Shown piece after piece: positions 10,500 to 22,600 of a stretch of DNA of 64,000 nucleotides. Positions within the stretch are counted from its first letter, which is position 1. Each line of letters opens with the position of its first letter. The DNA comes from Mangifera indica (taxonomy: Eukaryota > Streptophyta > Magnoliopsida > Sapindales > Anacardiaceae). The stretch spans positions 16,431,945-16,495,944 of the forward strand of contig NC_058140.1 of NCBI RefSeq assembly GCF_011075055.1. The letters are read 5' to 3'. Made by a program: the position numbers and the translations under genes. Below the pieces are notes generated by a model. It had not been told where the DNA came from. It ran no database searches and saw only the letters and a program-made list of their open reading frames with translations.

Positions 10500-11301
10500 T
10501 CGATGGAAGATTAACCCTATAAGTAAATCAATAGTCTTATTAGTAAATTATTTAAATAAATATTATAAATAATTTTTATATCTATTAAACATATAAAAAT
10601 AAGCTTAAATTTTTTATTTTTCTTTTTAAAATATAAAGGATAGGTTAAACTTAGGGGGAAAAAAACAAAACTCTCATGTGATTTGATGATTCTTTTCATC
10701 TTATATAATGGTTGAAATTCAAGTTTAAATCTCATTAAAAAAAAAATTGCATTTTTTTTCTACTAACGTCAATAACTAGGTTTAACCAAGTAATCACGGT
10801 CCAATTTAATGCAATAACTATAATAATATTACTACTAATCGTTTTTATTATATATAGCAAGTGATGGTTTGATCAGAATACATCGTCGGTGTGATTCCTT
10901 CAAAACAAATTATGAAGAGAAAATAGTGAAATTTAAAAGGTTATATTTTTTTTTTTTTAAATAAGATTAAAATGCAACAACGTGTAATATAAATGTTTAA
11001 TACGAGTTTAATATGACAAATATATAAAATATGTATTTTATATGTTTAAAATTTAAAGATAGATTGAACATGTTTAAATTGGTATAATATGACAAGCATA
11101 TATAATTCACATATAATACACGAATTTACTATCAAAAGGTTTTTTATACGAAATTTTGGTTTATATATTTAATTGGTGAAAAAAAAAGCTTTAAGGCCAA
11201 ACTTTGGATCGGAAAATGTCAGTCACTCTTTCGGTAAAAGGAAAATTTGATATAAGTCATCTATAACGTTAGTACGAAACTTGGCAAAACTATTTTCTAA
11301 A
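10500..11301. other. AT-rich spacer, no gene seen
   Basis: Low-complexity AT-rich sequence with poly-T tracts. No open frame or repeat structure was found that merits a call. Confidence 0.4.
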
Positions 11302-12095
11302 GGCCAAAGGACTTATTCATCTCAAGTTTTGACGTGTTTTGAAATTTGATGTGTTTTGATAGTCATATTTATCAAATTTAAAAAATTTAAAATTTTATTT
11401 ATAGATTAATTATCATTAAAATTTTATGTTAGAGATAAGGTAAAATCGTAATTTAATTAATAATATTAAAAAAATATAAAATTCGTTACATTTCACTTCT
11501 AAGTTTTAAAACTAATAATTTTATCTTTCTCTAAAGTTTTTTAATATTGAAAAGTCACAATTCCCTCCCCCCCACAAACCTAAGGTTTTTTTCTTTATTC
11601 CTCCAACCACTATCTTCGACACCGATGAGCTTTTCTTTCCACCATAAAACATTAATTGATATATGACAGGACATGATGACCTCCCCTCTCTAGATATTTA
11701 TTTCTTCGTCGAGACAAAAAGACCAATCTCTTCTTTGGAGATAAAGAGAGAAAAAAACATCGACCAATGTTTTAGGGAGGATAGGCGAGGTCGTTGGTGT
11801 CGAAGATGGTGACCAAAGGGAAGAAGAAAAAAACCTAAGTTTGGGGGGAAAATATGATTTTTCAAAATCAGAAAACTTTAAGTAGGGGTAAAATAGTTAG
11901 TTTTTAAAACTTTAGAGGGAAAATGTAATGAATGAATTTTTATTTTGTAATATTATTAGTAAAATGATAATTTTACCCTCATCTTTAACAGAAAATTTTA
12001 ACCCCGATTGGCTCAGGGGTGTAATTTTAGGTTTTTCAAATCCCATAGGTGTGAAAAGACACATCAAAACTTGGGGGTGATACAGTACTTTGGCC
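11302..12095. mobile_element. Fold-back Mutator-like non-autonomous element
   Basis: Begins GGCCAAAGGACTTATTCAT and ends GGGGGTGATACAGTACTTTGGCC, which are inverted versions of each other. Sub-terminal segments (about 11450-11560 and 11880-11960) also pair as inverted arms. The flanks TTTTCTAAA (11293-11301) and TCTTCTAAA (12099-12107) agree at 8 of 9 positions, which suggests a 9-bp target duplication if the right end lies a few bases further out. It contains no coding sequence and sits upstream of the PPR gene. Confidence 0.7.
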
Positions 12096-12590
12096 ATTTC
12101 TTCTAAATTTCACAGTGTAATTGCAAGCACCCATGATTTATATGCGGAAGTGGATGCTCACAAAAGGCCAAATACGAAGAAACAACGTAAGCGCTCCCCT
12201 CTGTAAGTTCGAAAGTTCCATTGTTGAGACTTGAGAGTTGAGAGTATTAACCATCCACAGACTTCATTTTACCTTCTGGGTTCTTTTGATTATTCCTCAA
12301 ACCTGTTTGTTTCTGAGAGATCTTAATCTACTGTCTATGTTTAAGAAAAAAATTGTATATTTTCTATTATTTCCTGTTTAAAATAGTTTAATATTGTTAC
12401 ATTCGAGTAATTCTTTTTTAATTATAATGCAGTTTTTTTGTATTTGGGGGCTTCAAAATAGTAGAGGTTTTGTTGGAGTAGTAGAGAAAAGCGCGGTTTA
12501 GCACATGTTCGACGAAATGTCTCGATGAAGAAATTGAAATGCACCCAATAATTTGAAAGACAAGTTTGTGTGGCAGCGAAGCGGATCACA
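12096..12590. other. 5' flank of the PPR gene
   Basis: Presumed promoter and 5' UTR of the PPR gene. No specific element was recognised with confidence. Confidence 0.4.
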
Positions 12591-14117
12591 ATGAGTGTTG
12601 TATGGCCAAGGCTTCTAACTCCTAATAACCTTTCTCAGATCATAAAAAAGCAGAAAAATCCACTGACAGCTCTCAGAATTTTTAATGAAGCTCTAGAGAG
12701 ATGCCCCAGTTATCGACACAATGGTCCGGTTTATGCTACAATGATTGGCATTCTTGCAAGTTCGAATCGAATCATGGAAATGAAAGAAGTTATTAATCAG
12801 ATGAGAGAGGATTCTTGTGAGTGTAAGGATAATGTTTTTGCCACTGCTATACAGACTTATGCAAGTGCTGGATTATTGAATGAAGCTGTTGCGCTTTTTA
12901 AGAACCTTTCACAATTCAATTGTGTGAATTGGACAGAGTCTTTTAATACCCTTTTGAGGGTAATGGTGAAAGAGTCCAAGCTTGAAGACGTTCATCAAAT
13001 ATTCTTGGAGAGTTGTTATGGATGGGAAGTGAAGTCTCGAGTTCAGTCGCTGAATTTGCTAATGGATGTATTATGTCAACGTAAACGGTCTGATCTTGCA
13101 TTGCAAATTTTTCAGGAGATGGATTATCAGGGTTGTTATCCCGATAGGGAAAGTTATCGTATCTTAATGAGGGGTTTGTGTGGTGATGAGAGACTTCATG
13201 AGGCAAAGCACTTGTTGTATTCTATGTTTTGGAGAATCTCTCAGAAGGGTAGTGGTGAGGATATTGTGGTGTATAGGATTTTTTTATTTGCTTTATGTGA
13301 TAACGGGAAAGTTCAAGAGGCAATTGAGATTCTTGAAAAGATCTTAAGGAAGGGGCTTAAGTCTCCTAAGAGTTGTCGCCATCGTATGGATCTTAGTCCA
13401 TGTAATACTGGTGAAGATATAGAAAGGACTAAGTGTTTGATTAGTGAAGCTTTGATCAGAGGAAGTATTCCCAGTTTGCGTAGTTACAGTGCAATGGCTG
13501 TTGATCTATATAAAGAAGGTAGGATTGGTGAGGGTAATAAACTGCTTGATGAGATGCGAACTAAAGGCTTTTGGCCATCACTGGTGATTTATGAAGCAAA
13601 ATTGGCAGCTTTGTGTAAAGAAGGCATGGTTAATGAAGCAGTTAAGGTGGTTGAGGAGGAAATGGTGAAAGGAACTTCATTGCCCACTGTTAAAGTGTAT
13701 AATATCTTATTGAAAGGCCTATGTGATGCAGGGAATTCAAGAGTTGCGGTTGGCTATTTGAACAAGATGGCTAAACAGGTTGGCTGTGTTGCTAACGAGG
13801 AAACTTATGGCATTTTAGTGGATGGGTTGTGTAGAGATGGTAATTTTATTGAAGCAAATAAGATTTTGGAGAAGATGCTGATTAAATCTTATTGGCCTTC
13901 TCTTCACATTTACAATGTGCTTATAAAAGGTCTTTGCTCTGTAGGCAGGCAATATGAAGCAATGATGTGGTTGGAGGAGATGATCAGCCAGGGGAAGCTG
14001 CCAGAGCCTTCTGTTTGGAGCTGCTTGGCAGCATCTGTATGCTGCGATATGGCTGACATGAACGTTTGCTATAAGACCTTTGAGCAGCTAAGTGGTGGTG
14101 ATACAAATGCTGTTTAA
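12591..14117 (+). CDS. P-class pentatricopeptide repeat protein, EMB3101-like
   Basis: Intronless 508-residue protein. The frame is open upstream, but the first ATG at 12591 gives MSVVWPRLLTPNNLSQIIKK, which matches the start I recall for Arabidopsis At1g05600 (EMB3101). Similarity continues throughout, for example GCYPDRESYRILMRGLC and WRISQKGSGEDIVVYR. It is a series of about ten 35-residue PPR helical pairs (YNILLKGLCDAG, YGILVDGLCRDGNF, YNVLIKGLCSVG) with no E, DYW or SMR tail, so it belongs to the P class. Such proteins bind organelle RNA and act in processing or stabilisation. The Arabidopsis relative is required for embryo development. The RNA target and organelle cannot be deduced here. 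Confidence 0.92.
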   Translation: MSVVWPRLLTPNNLSQIIKKQKNPLTALRIFNEALERCPSYRHNGPVYATMIGILASSNRIMEMKEVINQMREDSCECKDNVFATAIQTYASAGLLNEAVALFKNLSQFNCVNWTESFNTLLRVMVKESKLEDVHQIFLESCYGWEVKSRVQSLNLLMDVLCQRKRSDLALQIFQEMDYQGCYPDRESYRILMRGLCGDERLHEAKHLLYSMFWRISQKGSGEDIVVYRIFLFALCDNGKVQEAIEILEKILRKGLKSPKSCRHRMDLSPCNTGEDIERTKCLISEALIRGSIPSLRSYSAMAVDLYKEGRIGEGNKLLDEMRTKGFWPSLVIYEAKLAALCKEGMVNEAVKVVEEEMVKGTSLPTVKVYNILLKGLCDAGNSRVAVGYLNKMAKQVGCVANEETYGILVDGLCRDGNFIEANKILEKMLIKSYWPSLHIYNVLIKGLCSVGRQYEAMMWLEEMISQGKLPEPSVWSCLAASVCCDMADMNVCYKTFEQLSGGDTNAV

Positions 14118-15239
14118 GCCTCATCTAACTGAGGGGATAGAAGGTAACTGAAACACCTTTTGTAGGATCTGCCTATCTATATACAGGGTTCTAGAAGTTC
14201 TGCCTTTCAACCATGTGAATGAATCAACAAGTTAAAGTCTTCAAGATTGAGCAAAAGCTTTTCTTTTTTGAGATGGATGGAAAACATTTTTGGGCATAAA
14301 TCAGATTAACTGAAAAAACAGATTTCATTGATCTGGAATGTGCAGTGGCTAGAGGATAAATTTTAGATGCTGTTGGTGAAAGATCCAGGTCACACTTATT
14401 CAGAAACTTTAATGACCATGCCTATCTGTGTGGATAGATAAGTAAAGAACTCCTTAATTAGAGGCAATGAAGGATATCATAAAAGGTGGCAGAAGCATCA
14501 GGGCCATGACTAGAGGCCGAATCAGCTGTCAGAAGCCAAAGAAAACAGATTTGGGATTGTTATTGAATTTGAACCGTACAATTCCAGGTGATAAAGCAAT
14601 ATTCTTCAGTCATAATCTAAAAGAAGCAGAAAGGTTGGATTCTTTGGGTTTTTGTTGACTATATGATAAAATTCATGTACAGCTGAGTTGATGGCCTTCA
14701 TATGTTTACACCAGAACAGAAACACCAGAGTGCAGGGGGTGGGTTTGTTCATGGCTACCTCTTAACTATAATGTGAAGAGAGTCAAGGAGAGTTTTGGTG
14801 GGTTAGGCTTAGGTAGACTAATTATTGGTGCTCTCTCCTCCTGTGTGCGTTGAAGAAGATGGTAGAAAGCTATGTGTTAGGTTGGTGTTATCTTGTGTGG
14901 CTTGGAAGCAGCACAAGGGTTTCATGCCTACTTATGCCAAAGTCTGTTCTTCACTAGATTTCGTATAATAGACTTAAAATGATAATTGAATTAATATGTT
15001 GTCTACTGTTAGGATTAATCGCAGGAATCCTTTATTTATATCTTAATTTACTAGCCTTGTTATATACTTTGTCATGATCCAAGTGAAATGAATTCATAAA
15101 TGAGTTTATTTTTGTCATCCTAGCTGGAAGTAAAATAAAGAAAGAATGGAAAGAGACAGAATCCAAGAACAAAAGAATAAATTGTTCATTTTCATCAATG
15201 GATGAGTTCATTTTCACAGTTATGATATAATGTCTTTAT
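14118..15239. other. 3' flank of the PPR gene and spacer
   Basis: A 63-codon open frame at 14467-14658 (rich in Lys and Arg) has no recognisable similarity and is not called. The rest shows no gene or repeat. Confidence 0.4.
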
Positions 15240-15480
15240 CTCTGTTTCCCTTAACTTGAGTAGGGACATATATGTTTTTAGTGTCGTGGGTAAGTTCTGA
15301 GATACCAAATTCTGCAACTTTTCCTTTGAAAATGTTTATCCAATAGTATGGTGGTTCATTTGGCATCCCTAACCTATGTATAATTTGGTCTCAAGTTGCA
15401 TCAAGGGCTATTTTGAGTCTTGTTACCCAGTCCAAATTGATACTTCCCAATATGAAGGGGCATGTTAACTTACCCTTACT
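15240..15480 (-). pseudogene. Receptor-like kinase fragment (subdomains VI-VII)
   Basis: The minus strand reads SINLDWVTRLKIALDAT, a stop, then DQIIHRLGMPNEPPYYWINI, FKGKVAEFGISEL and YVPTQVKGN. These align with the kinase consensus LDW..RLKIA, IIHRDIK..NILLD, GKVADFGIS and ST.VKGT. The catalytic HRD has become HRL and DFG has become EFG, and there is a stop, so it is a dead fragment of about 75 codons. The GKVADFGIS-like wording suggests an origin outside the HPCA1 subfamily, but the fragment is too short to place. Confidence 0.6.
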
Positions 15481-16140
15481 TAAAATCAAGCACAAAAGAA
15501 AACTTATAAATAATAATTGAACATGAATGAAAATCTTATTAGACACCATAAAAAATGTCTGAACATAACTCAAATCTTGTTCATATAAAACATTAAATGT
15601 CTTAATACATCACAATATAAATAAAAATAAATCACAACTTATAATGAAAACAATCTCTCTATATATATTCATTATAGTTAACACTCGTTTTGTGCAAAAA
15701 AATAAAAAAATGTATGAATCAAGTTAAATTATCAAATTAAAACTTTAATTTAAGTAGAGCCAAATATTAACTCAAGTTAAATTAACTTAATTTGGGTATA
15801 CTCTGAGATAAAAATAACTCATTTTTATTTATACCATTTTGACCTGGCCCATTCCCGACCCATGTGCCCATCTTACAGTAGTAGGGCGAATCTTGATGGG
15901 AAATGTTTCACTCTTTCATGCAAGTCATATGATAAATTGAATTTTATTATTAGATTCTTGATCACAATCCACAGCCGAAGTTTTGTGGTTAAACCATTGT
16001 TAGAGTTCAACTGTATAACTCGTCCAAGTAACTAATTTCTATTTCTAAGTCTTTAATTCCTTGTCCGAGAAATATATAAATTAACGGCCTGGATCAATTT
16101 GATATCCACCCAATTAAGATCCAACGGCAGATAAAGACTT
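15481..16140. other. Spacer upstream of the BTF3 gene
   Basis: AT-rich sequence followed by the distal promoter of the next gene. No gene seen. Confidence 0.4.
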
Positions 16141-16182
16141 CACAATTCAATGAAGCAAGCCTTTTTCTCCGTTAAGATCACG

Positions 16183-16344
16183 CCACGTGGGCAACCTTAC
16201 AACGGATCTTGGCCGTCACTCTGGAAAAGCATTTTTATATCGAAGCAAATGCTAATCCAAAGCCTTAAGCGCCGCCTGCGAACTAAGCAAGCAAACTTCT
16301 CTTATTTTTTCTCCCATCCTCTTCTTCCCCACACAAAACCCTAG
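16183..16344 (+). promoter_or_regulatory. G-box and telo-box-like elements of the BTF3 promoter
   Basis: CCACGTGG at 16183-16190 is a palindromic G-box, and AAACCCTAG at 16336-16344 is a telo-box-like motif placed just before the 5' UTR intron (16350-16998). Both are usual in promoters of plant translation-related genes. Function is inferred from motif and position only. Confidence 0.5.
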
Positions 16345-16998
16345 CCAAGGTAACCCTAAAACCCTTCTGGGTCTTCTTGTTATTTCTCTTTTATTCTAAA
16401 TAATCCCACTTTATTAATCACTTATTGCTCATATTTGGTTTTTATTTTGCTTTATTGATATGTGGTTCATGGGTTTTCTTTTTGGTTCTTTTGTTGGATT
16501 GATTATGCGGGTTGAGCTGAAATATATGTATTTTTAAAGTTCTGCACCATTTTAGATAATAGGGTATTGCGCTTTTGTTTCAATTGCGCCATTGTTGTTA
16601 CTCCTGGGACTGTTGCTAATTTTTTGTTTTAGGGTTAGGTTTTATATTGTATATGTAATTTGTTTTGGAATTAGGATTTTTAGCTGAAATAATTTAATCG
16701 TACTCTTTTTGCGGCGCATATTTTTGAGATTTTTATATAAATGCCAATATGTGGTTCAATTTTTGTTCCTTCAAGCTTAAACTGGTTATGTATTGTTGTG
16801 TAGTCGTTACATGTTAATTCAAAACTCTTGCAATTATATTGTGGGTACATTTGCTTTTTGACATCTTGCATTTTGTGGAGATTTTAGCATCCATTTCCTT
16901 TTGTTCTTTGATACAGCCTAAGATGTCTTTTTTGGGTGTGGGTTGACTGATGTTATCCGTGTAATTTATTCTGATTGTTTCCTATCTCTTTTATGCAG

Positions 16999-18439
16999 AT
17001 GAATGTTGAGAGGCTAATGAAGATGGCTGGTGCAGTTCGCACTGGCGGAAAGGGTAGCATGAGAAGGTGTGGAATTTACTTTGCTGTGAATTAATTTTAT
17101 GTGGTTTGAATGAAAATGTGGAGAGTTCGTTTTCAATTAGCATGATAACCAGATTATTGTTACCTGTTCTTTTATGCTTTGAACTTTAAAATTGTTTCTA
17201 TGCATTCTGTTTGGTATTATTTAGTTTCAGCATCTAGCCAGAAAGATTTTAATTTATGAAATAAGGCTTCTTTTTGTGATAATCTTGGTGTTTTTGGTAG
17301 TTAAATTAAGAAATGTTCATTGAGTGGCTCTGGTATCAGGAGGGAGAAGAGTCCAACACTAGTCTTTAGTGCTTTTTTTATTTGCAATAAAAGATTTGGT
17401 TAATTATGTTGCCTTTGGTCTGTGTGTGTATAACTGCATCCTAAATAAATAGTTTTGCTTCAGTTGGAGAAGTTTTAGGTTCTTTCAGTGAGATTGGGTT
17501 GTACTTGAAAATTTGAGATAAATCCTATTTTCTTTCTTAACATTTGCTTTAATATACAGAAAGAAGAAAGCTGTCCACAAGACAACCACCACTGATGACA
17601 AAAGACTTCAGAGCACCTTGAAGAGAATAGGGGTGAATGCTATTCCTGCAATTGAGGAAGTTAACATTTTCAAGGATGATGTAGTTATTCAGTTTGTAAA
17701 CCCCAAAGGTAAAGCCTATGTAACACAAGTTATGGAGCCTTTCATGTTTTAGTTTTTTCATCTGTTCAATCAATTATAATCCTCTCTGTCAGCTTTCTAA
17801 CTATTTTTTTTTATGTTCAGTTCAAGCTTCTATTGCTGCAAATACATGGGTTGTTAGTGGTTCTCCACAGACCAAGAGTAAGCTTAGCTGTCATTTATAA
17901 TCTGGAAAGAAAAATCTTTAATACGTGTGTGTGTGTGTGTGTATGACCACAGCTTGGTTTTAGGAAAAACTTTGTTTTACTTATTAAGAATCTGGTTCTG
18001 TGGCAGTTATCTTGTATTTTTGTTGCTGATGTCATTTGAGCTATCCTTGGCATTCTTCATTTTGGTGCTTGTTAAATTCTGATAATTATAATGTCATGAG
18101 AATTGACTTATGATTTTTCTGTTTAACAGAGTTGCAGGATATTCTCCCGGGAATCATTAACCAATTAGGTATGCATTTTGTGTTTTTGTTTTCTTTTCTT
18201 GAATAATTGTCCTCACTTAATTTGTTACATTTGGCTGAACCATGTTTGCTTTCAAATCAATATCAGGACCAGATAACTTGGACAACTTGAGGAAGCTGGC
18301 AGAGCAGTTCCAGAAGCAAGTGCCTGCTGCTGGAGCTGGTGCTGCCAACAATCAAGAGGAAGATGATGATGAGGTCCCAGAGCTTGTGGCTGGTGAGACC
18401 TTTGAAGCTGCAGCAGAGGAAAAAACTGCTGCCTCTTAG
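16999..18439 (+). CDS. BTF3: Nascent polypeptide-associated complex subunit beta (BTF3)
   Basis: Five coding exons (16999-17066, 17560-17708, 17821-17877, 18130-18168, 18267-18439) encode 161 residues, the usual size. A 5' UTR intron (16350-16998) ends immediately before the ATG, so the start codon abuts the splice acceptor. The protein begins [20 protein letters not shown], where the basic RRKKKAVHK region contacts the ribosome. The NAC domain follows ([20 protein letters not shown] to [11 protein letters not shown]), then an acidic C-terminus [17 protein letters not shown]. It pairs with NAC alpha at the ribosomal exit tunnel and guards nascent chains. Many plant genomes hold two or more copies. 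Confidence 0.95.
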
Positions 18440-19120
18440 AGAGTTTTTCCCATTAGATGGACTATGTGTTATTCTACATATTTTCTATGATTTTATTATT
18501 TTTTTTCCAGTTTTAACTTTGTGATGTTTAATCAGATGCTTCTTGTGACACCAGTATTGTTGCCTCAATTTAATGTTTTGGTCCAAAGAAACTTCATTCT
18601 CGCAGTGTTATTATTTTTGTTAAGACGAAGCAACAACACACCATAATTTACATGGTTCAGTGTATTGATTCGATTTTTGAGTCAACGAAGTTTGTTTTTC
18701 TAGACCCAAATCCTGGAAGATGCATGAATACTCTTGTGCTATGCTTTGAGCAATTGTGAACCACAACTGTGTCAATTCACCATTGCTAAGATAACACCAA
18801 CTGAAGAAATCTGTAAAATACAATCTTCTCACCAATTGAATTGGATTTTGTTTAAACAAAAACTTTAAATTTAAACTTCTAACATGTACGTTTGCTCGTC
18901 TGTATTACAGCCACGACTGCATTTACATTTTGTGTCAGTCGTTGCCCACAAAGCTACATATTATGGCCACAGCGCCTCTAAGGGACGGTATTTGCCATTC
19001 TTCCTTGCTTTACTAAAGACATGGACGAGTTTCCACACTATTTTCACTCAAAAGGATGTGTAAAGGAGTATTCAACCGCTGGATTCTTTACTAGATCTTT
19101 TCTTAATGAAATTAAGCATT
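18440..19120. other. 3' flank of BTF3 and spacer
   Basis: Contains the BTF3 3' UTR. No other gene was recognised. Confidence 0.4.
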
Positions 19121-19124
19121 CTCT

Positions 19125-19335
19125 GGATTTCATTTTCAGTGATTTGGTCAAATTTCTTCTCCTGTGGGTTCTCAGAAATTGAATAGGTAAATTATTGTAT
19201 TTTATAAGATTAACAACTTTTTTAGTTGTACGTCACTCCACAAAAAACATTTTATAGTCATAGTTTAGCCATCACTCGGAGTAGTTTAACATGACAGAAA
19301 CAGAATTATTATTAAAAAAAGTGCTTGCAAATCCA
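19125..19335 (-). repeat. Relic copy of a receptor-kinase upstream region
   Basis: Shares an ordered series of blocks with 24955-25130, the region upstream of the intact kinase gene: CAGTGATTTGGTCAA, GGTAAATT, then AGTAGTTT followed by CATGAC, and AAGTGCTTGCAA against AAATGCTTGCAA. It lies downstream of the intact gene in the same orientation, where the promoter of a tandem duplicate would have been. No gene body follows it. Confidence 0.5.
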
Positions 19336-19695
19336 ATCCATGTACTCAAAAGTTAAAATTTACATTGTGCTGAATTAGGTTCCACCTTCCCAAGTTCTTT
19401 TTAAGTTCTTATTTGATCTATACAATGAAAGTTCATTAGAGACAAACTTTTTAATCACATTCTAATAGTTATAATAAGATTTAACTGATTTGTTCCATTG
19501 AATCTAATCTTTTTTTTTTTTTTAATGAATCTGGGTTGAACACTCTGCTTAAAGGCATAAAACCTTCAAGAATATATGCATGGAAGAAACTATACAACAG
19601 CAAAAGAGGTATCGGGCAATGACAGAAAAAATAAAGAGCTAGTACTGATTATCTACTTTCAATAAAAAAGAATCTTAATGTTCAAATTATCCAGG

Positions 19696-22600
19696 TTATT
19701 TGAAACTAATAGAAAAGACTGATGGTTCAGATTGGAGATCATCAGAGTCAGCTAGCTGTAGGATGCGTTCAATCACTCTGACTACCTCACTCATTGTGGG
19801 CCTTTTGTCTCCAAATTCTTCAACACACATCATAGCCAGATCAACAAAATTCTCAAAACCGATTAATGTTGTGTCCTCACTGATGGCAGGATCAAGCATT
19901 TCATGGAGGTTATATAAATTCTTTGTCCTATCCATTGCCATCTTCAACTCACTCACAATGTAACTCCCTCTTTCAATTGGACTTCGCCCAGTTATTAACT
20001 CTGCCATTACCACTCCTAAGCTATAAACATCGCTCTTTTTCGTTAACTGCAGTGTCTTGAAATATTCGGGATCCAAGTAGCCCTGGACCATTAAAATAAA
20101 AATTTAGTTCTCATGCAAACCTCTACACTGCTATAGTATGATGCTCACTAAATCAAATCTTTTAGCCAACAAGCTTATTATCTGTTATAATTCATCACTT
20201 GATTAACATAATTCATGCTAGTATAAGGTTTTGGAGGATGCTGCTATACTTACTGGGGTTCCTTTGACGTCCGTAATAATTTGGTTTTTTTCACTGCCAT
20301 CCAAAGTCTTCGATAGACCAAAATCAGCAACTTTTGCAATTAAGTGATCATCAAGTAGAATGTTATTTGATTTGATGTCCCTGTGTATGATTGTTGGATT
20401 TGCAAGCTCATGCAAATATGCCAAACCTCTTGCTGCATCAAGGGCTATTCTCAGTCTCCATATCCAACTTAACTGGATTCCTGATTTTCCTGCTTTGTCA
20501 AAATTAGATCAAGACAATATATTATAAATTTGTTTTGATGTTCAGAAATTTAGCGTATGATAAAGTATGTGACAGAAGAAGTGTGGAAAGAGGTACCTGA
20601 GAGACTATCTTTTAAAGTACCATTCTGAATGAATTCATAGACCAGCATCTGTTCTCCTTGCTCATAGCAGAAACCCACAAGACTTAAAACATTTCTATGA
20701 TGAAGCCTTGATAGGAGTTCGATCTCACTTTTAAACTCATTTAAACCCTGCAACGATCCCTGCTTAGCTCTTTTAATTGCAACTATTAACCCTGTTTCAA
20801 GCCTTCCTTTGTAGACCTGTCCACGTTTTGGAAAACCAACATGCCATTATAAATTGACAAACTATAAAGATACAAGACAAAAAGTTAAAAGCAACTTTTT
20901 CTTTCAAGACAAGCAACACATGCTAAAAGAAAGTGATTAGTGCAGTCAAATTAGAACTTTATCCCATATGATTGTTTAATGATTCTGTTAAAATTCATGC
21001 TCAATCTTGGAAGGGAACAATGGCAAAGAAACAAACAAATGAACCTGTCCATAACCCCCAGATCCTAGAATGTTGGTGTTTGAAAAATTGTTGGTACATT
21101 TCTTTAGCTCTTCAAAGGAGAAACATCTCACACCATTGATATGAGGACGGCTAGTAGTGTCATTCAGATCCCAAGATGCTGCAAAAGTATGACACAGGAA
21201 CTTTAAGCAATGGAATAATTACTGCGTAGAATGCACTGGAGAAAAAATAGTTTCCAATTACCAAATGGATCATTTAGTTGAGTCGCCCTTTTAGCTCTCT
21301 TCCTCTGACGAATAGCATACATTCCAGTAATAACTAGTAGTACTAGAAGTATAAATCCACCTACTGTTGCTCCAATAATGACTCCAATATTTGCTGATTT
21401 TTTCGCTGCATAACATACGGAAAAGAATGAGAGACCATCAATTTCCCCTGTAAGTTCAGCAAAATGTGGATGAATTCCTAAAATAATGGTATCAGATACA
21501 GCAAAATTTGTTCTTACTTCGATAATAATCACTGTTGTAGCCATATTCAAAGGGTCCGAAATTTGCTCCAAGAGTGACAAAACTTATGTTGTTTAGCTGA
21601 GAGACGATGAGGGAAAAATTTGTTCTGTCGAGAAGACCATTTCCAGATGGATAGACTAGCACCTCAAGTGCTAGGTATTCATCCCCAGACACGACCTGGA
21701 AGGTCACTGACATTGACTGTACAGGAAGATTTAATGCTTTAAAAGAGCTCATGAACTTGTCTCTGACATCATTGTAGTAACTTTCGTTGTCCCAGTTTGA
21801 GAAGGTAAAGGATCTAAAGTATAAGGTTCCGGTGATTGGTGGCGATGAACAGGTCTCACAAGCGTTTGTTGGTGTGGAAGGTGAAGAGCTTGAAACTTGC
21901 GAGCAGTTATTTTCTTCTGAGTTCTCACAAACTGGATTATTCAGAAGACTGGAAAAAATAGATGAGGAAAAGTCACATCTTTGAGGTATCATAAAGTTGA
22001 AAAACAAGCAATGCTGAAGACTGTAACTTACTCTAATGTCTTATTGTATCCGCTTGCTTCCACAGAATCTATGAAATTGCTCTGCAAATCAATGAGTTGC
22101 AACTCACTTCCGTAGCTTGAACCGATATCTAAGGTTCCATTGAGCTGGTTGTTCTTTAGTACCCTGTAACCAAGGTCAAATTGATCAGATTATAACATTA
22201 TTCCATCTTATTGGCTAGCAGTTCATGTTTGCGTCCGATGGATTTCAATGTGGCGATTTTTGAGAATAAGCTGATACTCACACCGACTGCAACAGAGGAA
22301 GACTGAAGAGTTCAACTGGTATTGATCCCTGAAGTTGTGTGTTCTCCATTATTCTGCCAGTGCAAGGTAATAACCATTATAATTCATACTCATTGTTAAA
22401 AATGCAAGCCCCAAGGGTTTGTGAGAGAGAGAGAGAGAGAGATTTACAAAGTTGTCAAAGATTGCAAGCTTGAAAACCATGGTGGAATTGTTGAAACTTC
22501 AAAACTGTTGTTGCTCATGTCCCTGTAAATTAGATATTTGTTATCCAAATTAGAGGAAGAAGAGGAATATAATACTTAATGGTGTTTCAGAACCACACTA

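Noticed and set aside
12570..12590. Upstream extension of the PPR frame
   Set aside because: It would need a GTG start; the first ATG at 12591 matches the remembered start of the Arabidopsis relative.
14467..14658. 63-codon open frame after the PPR gene
   Set aside because: No similarity; lies in the presumed 3' flank.
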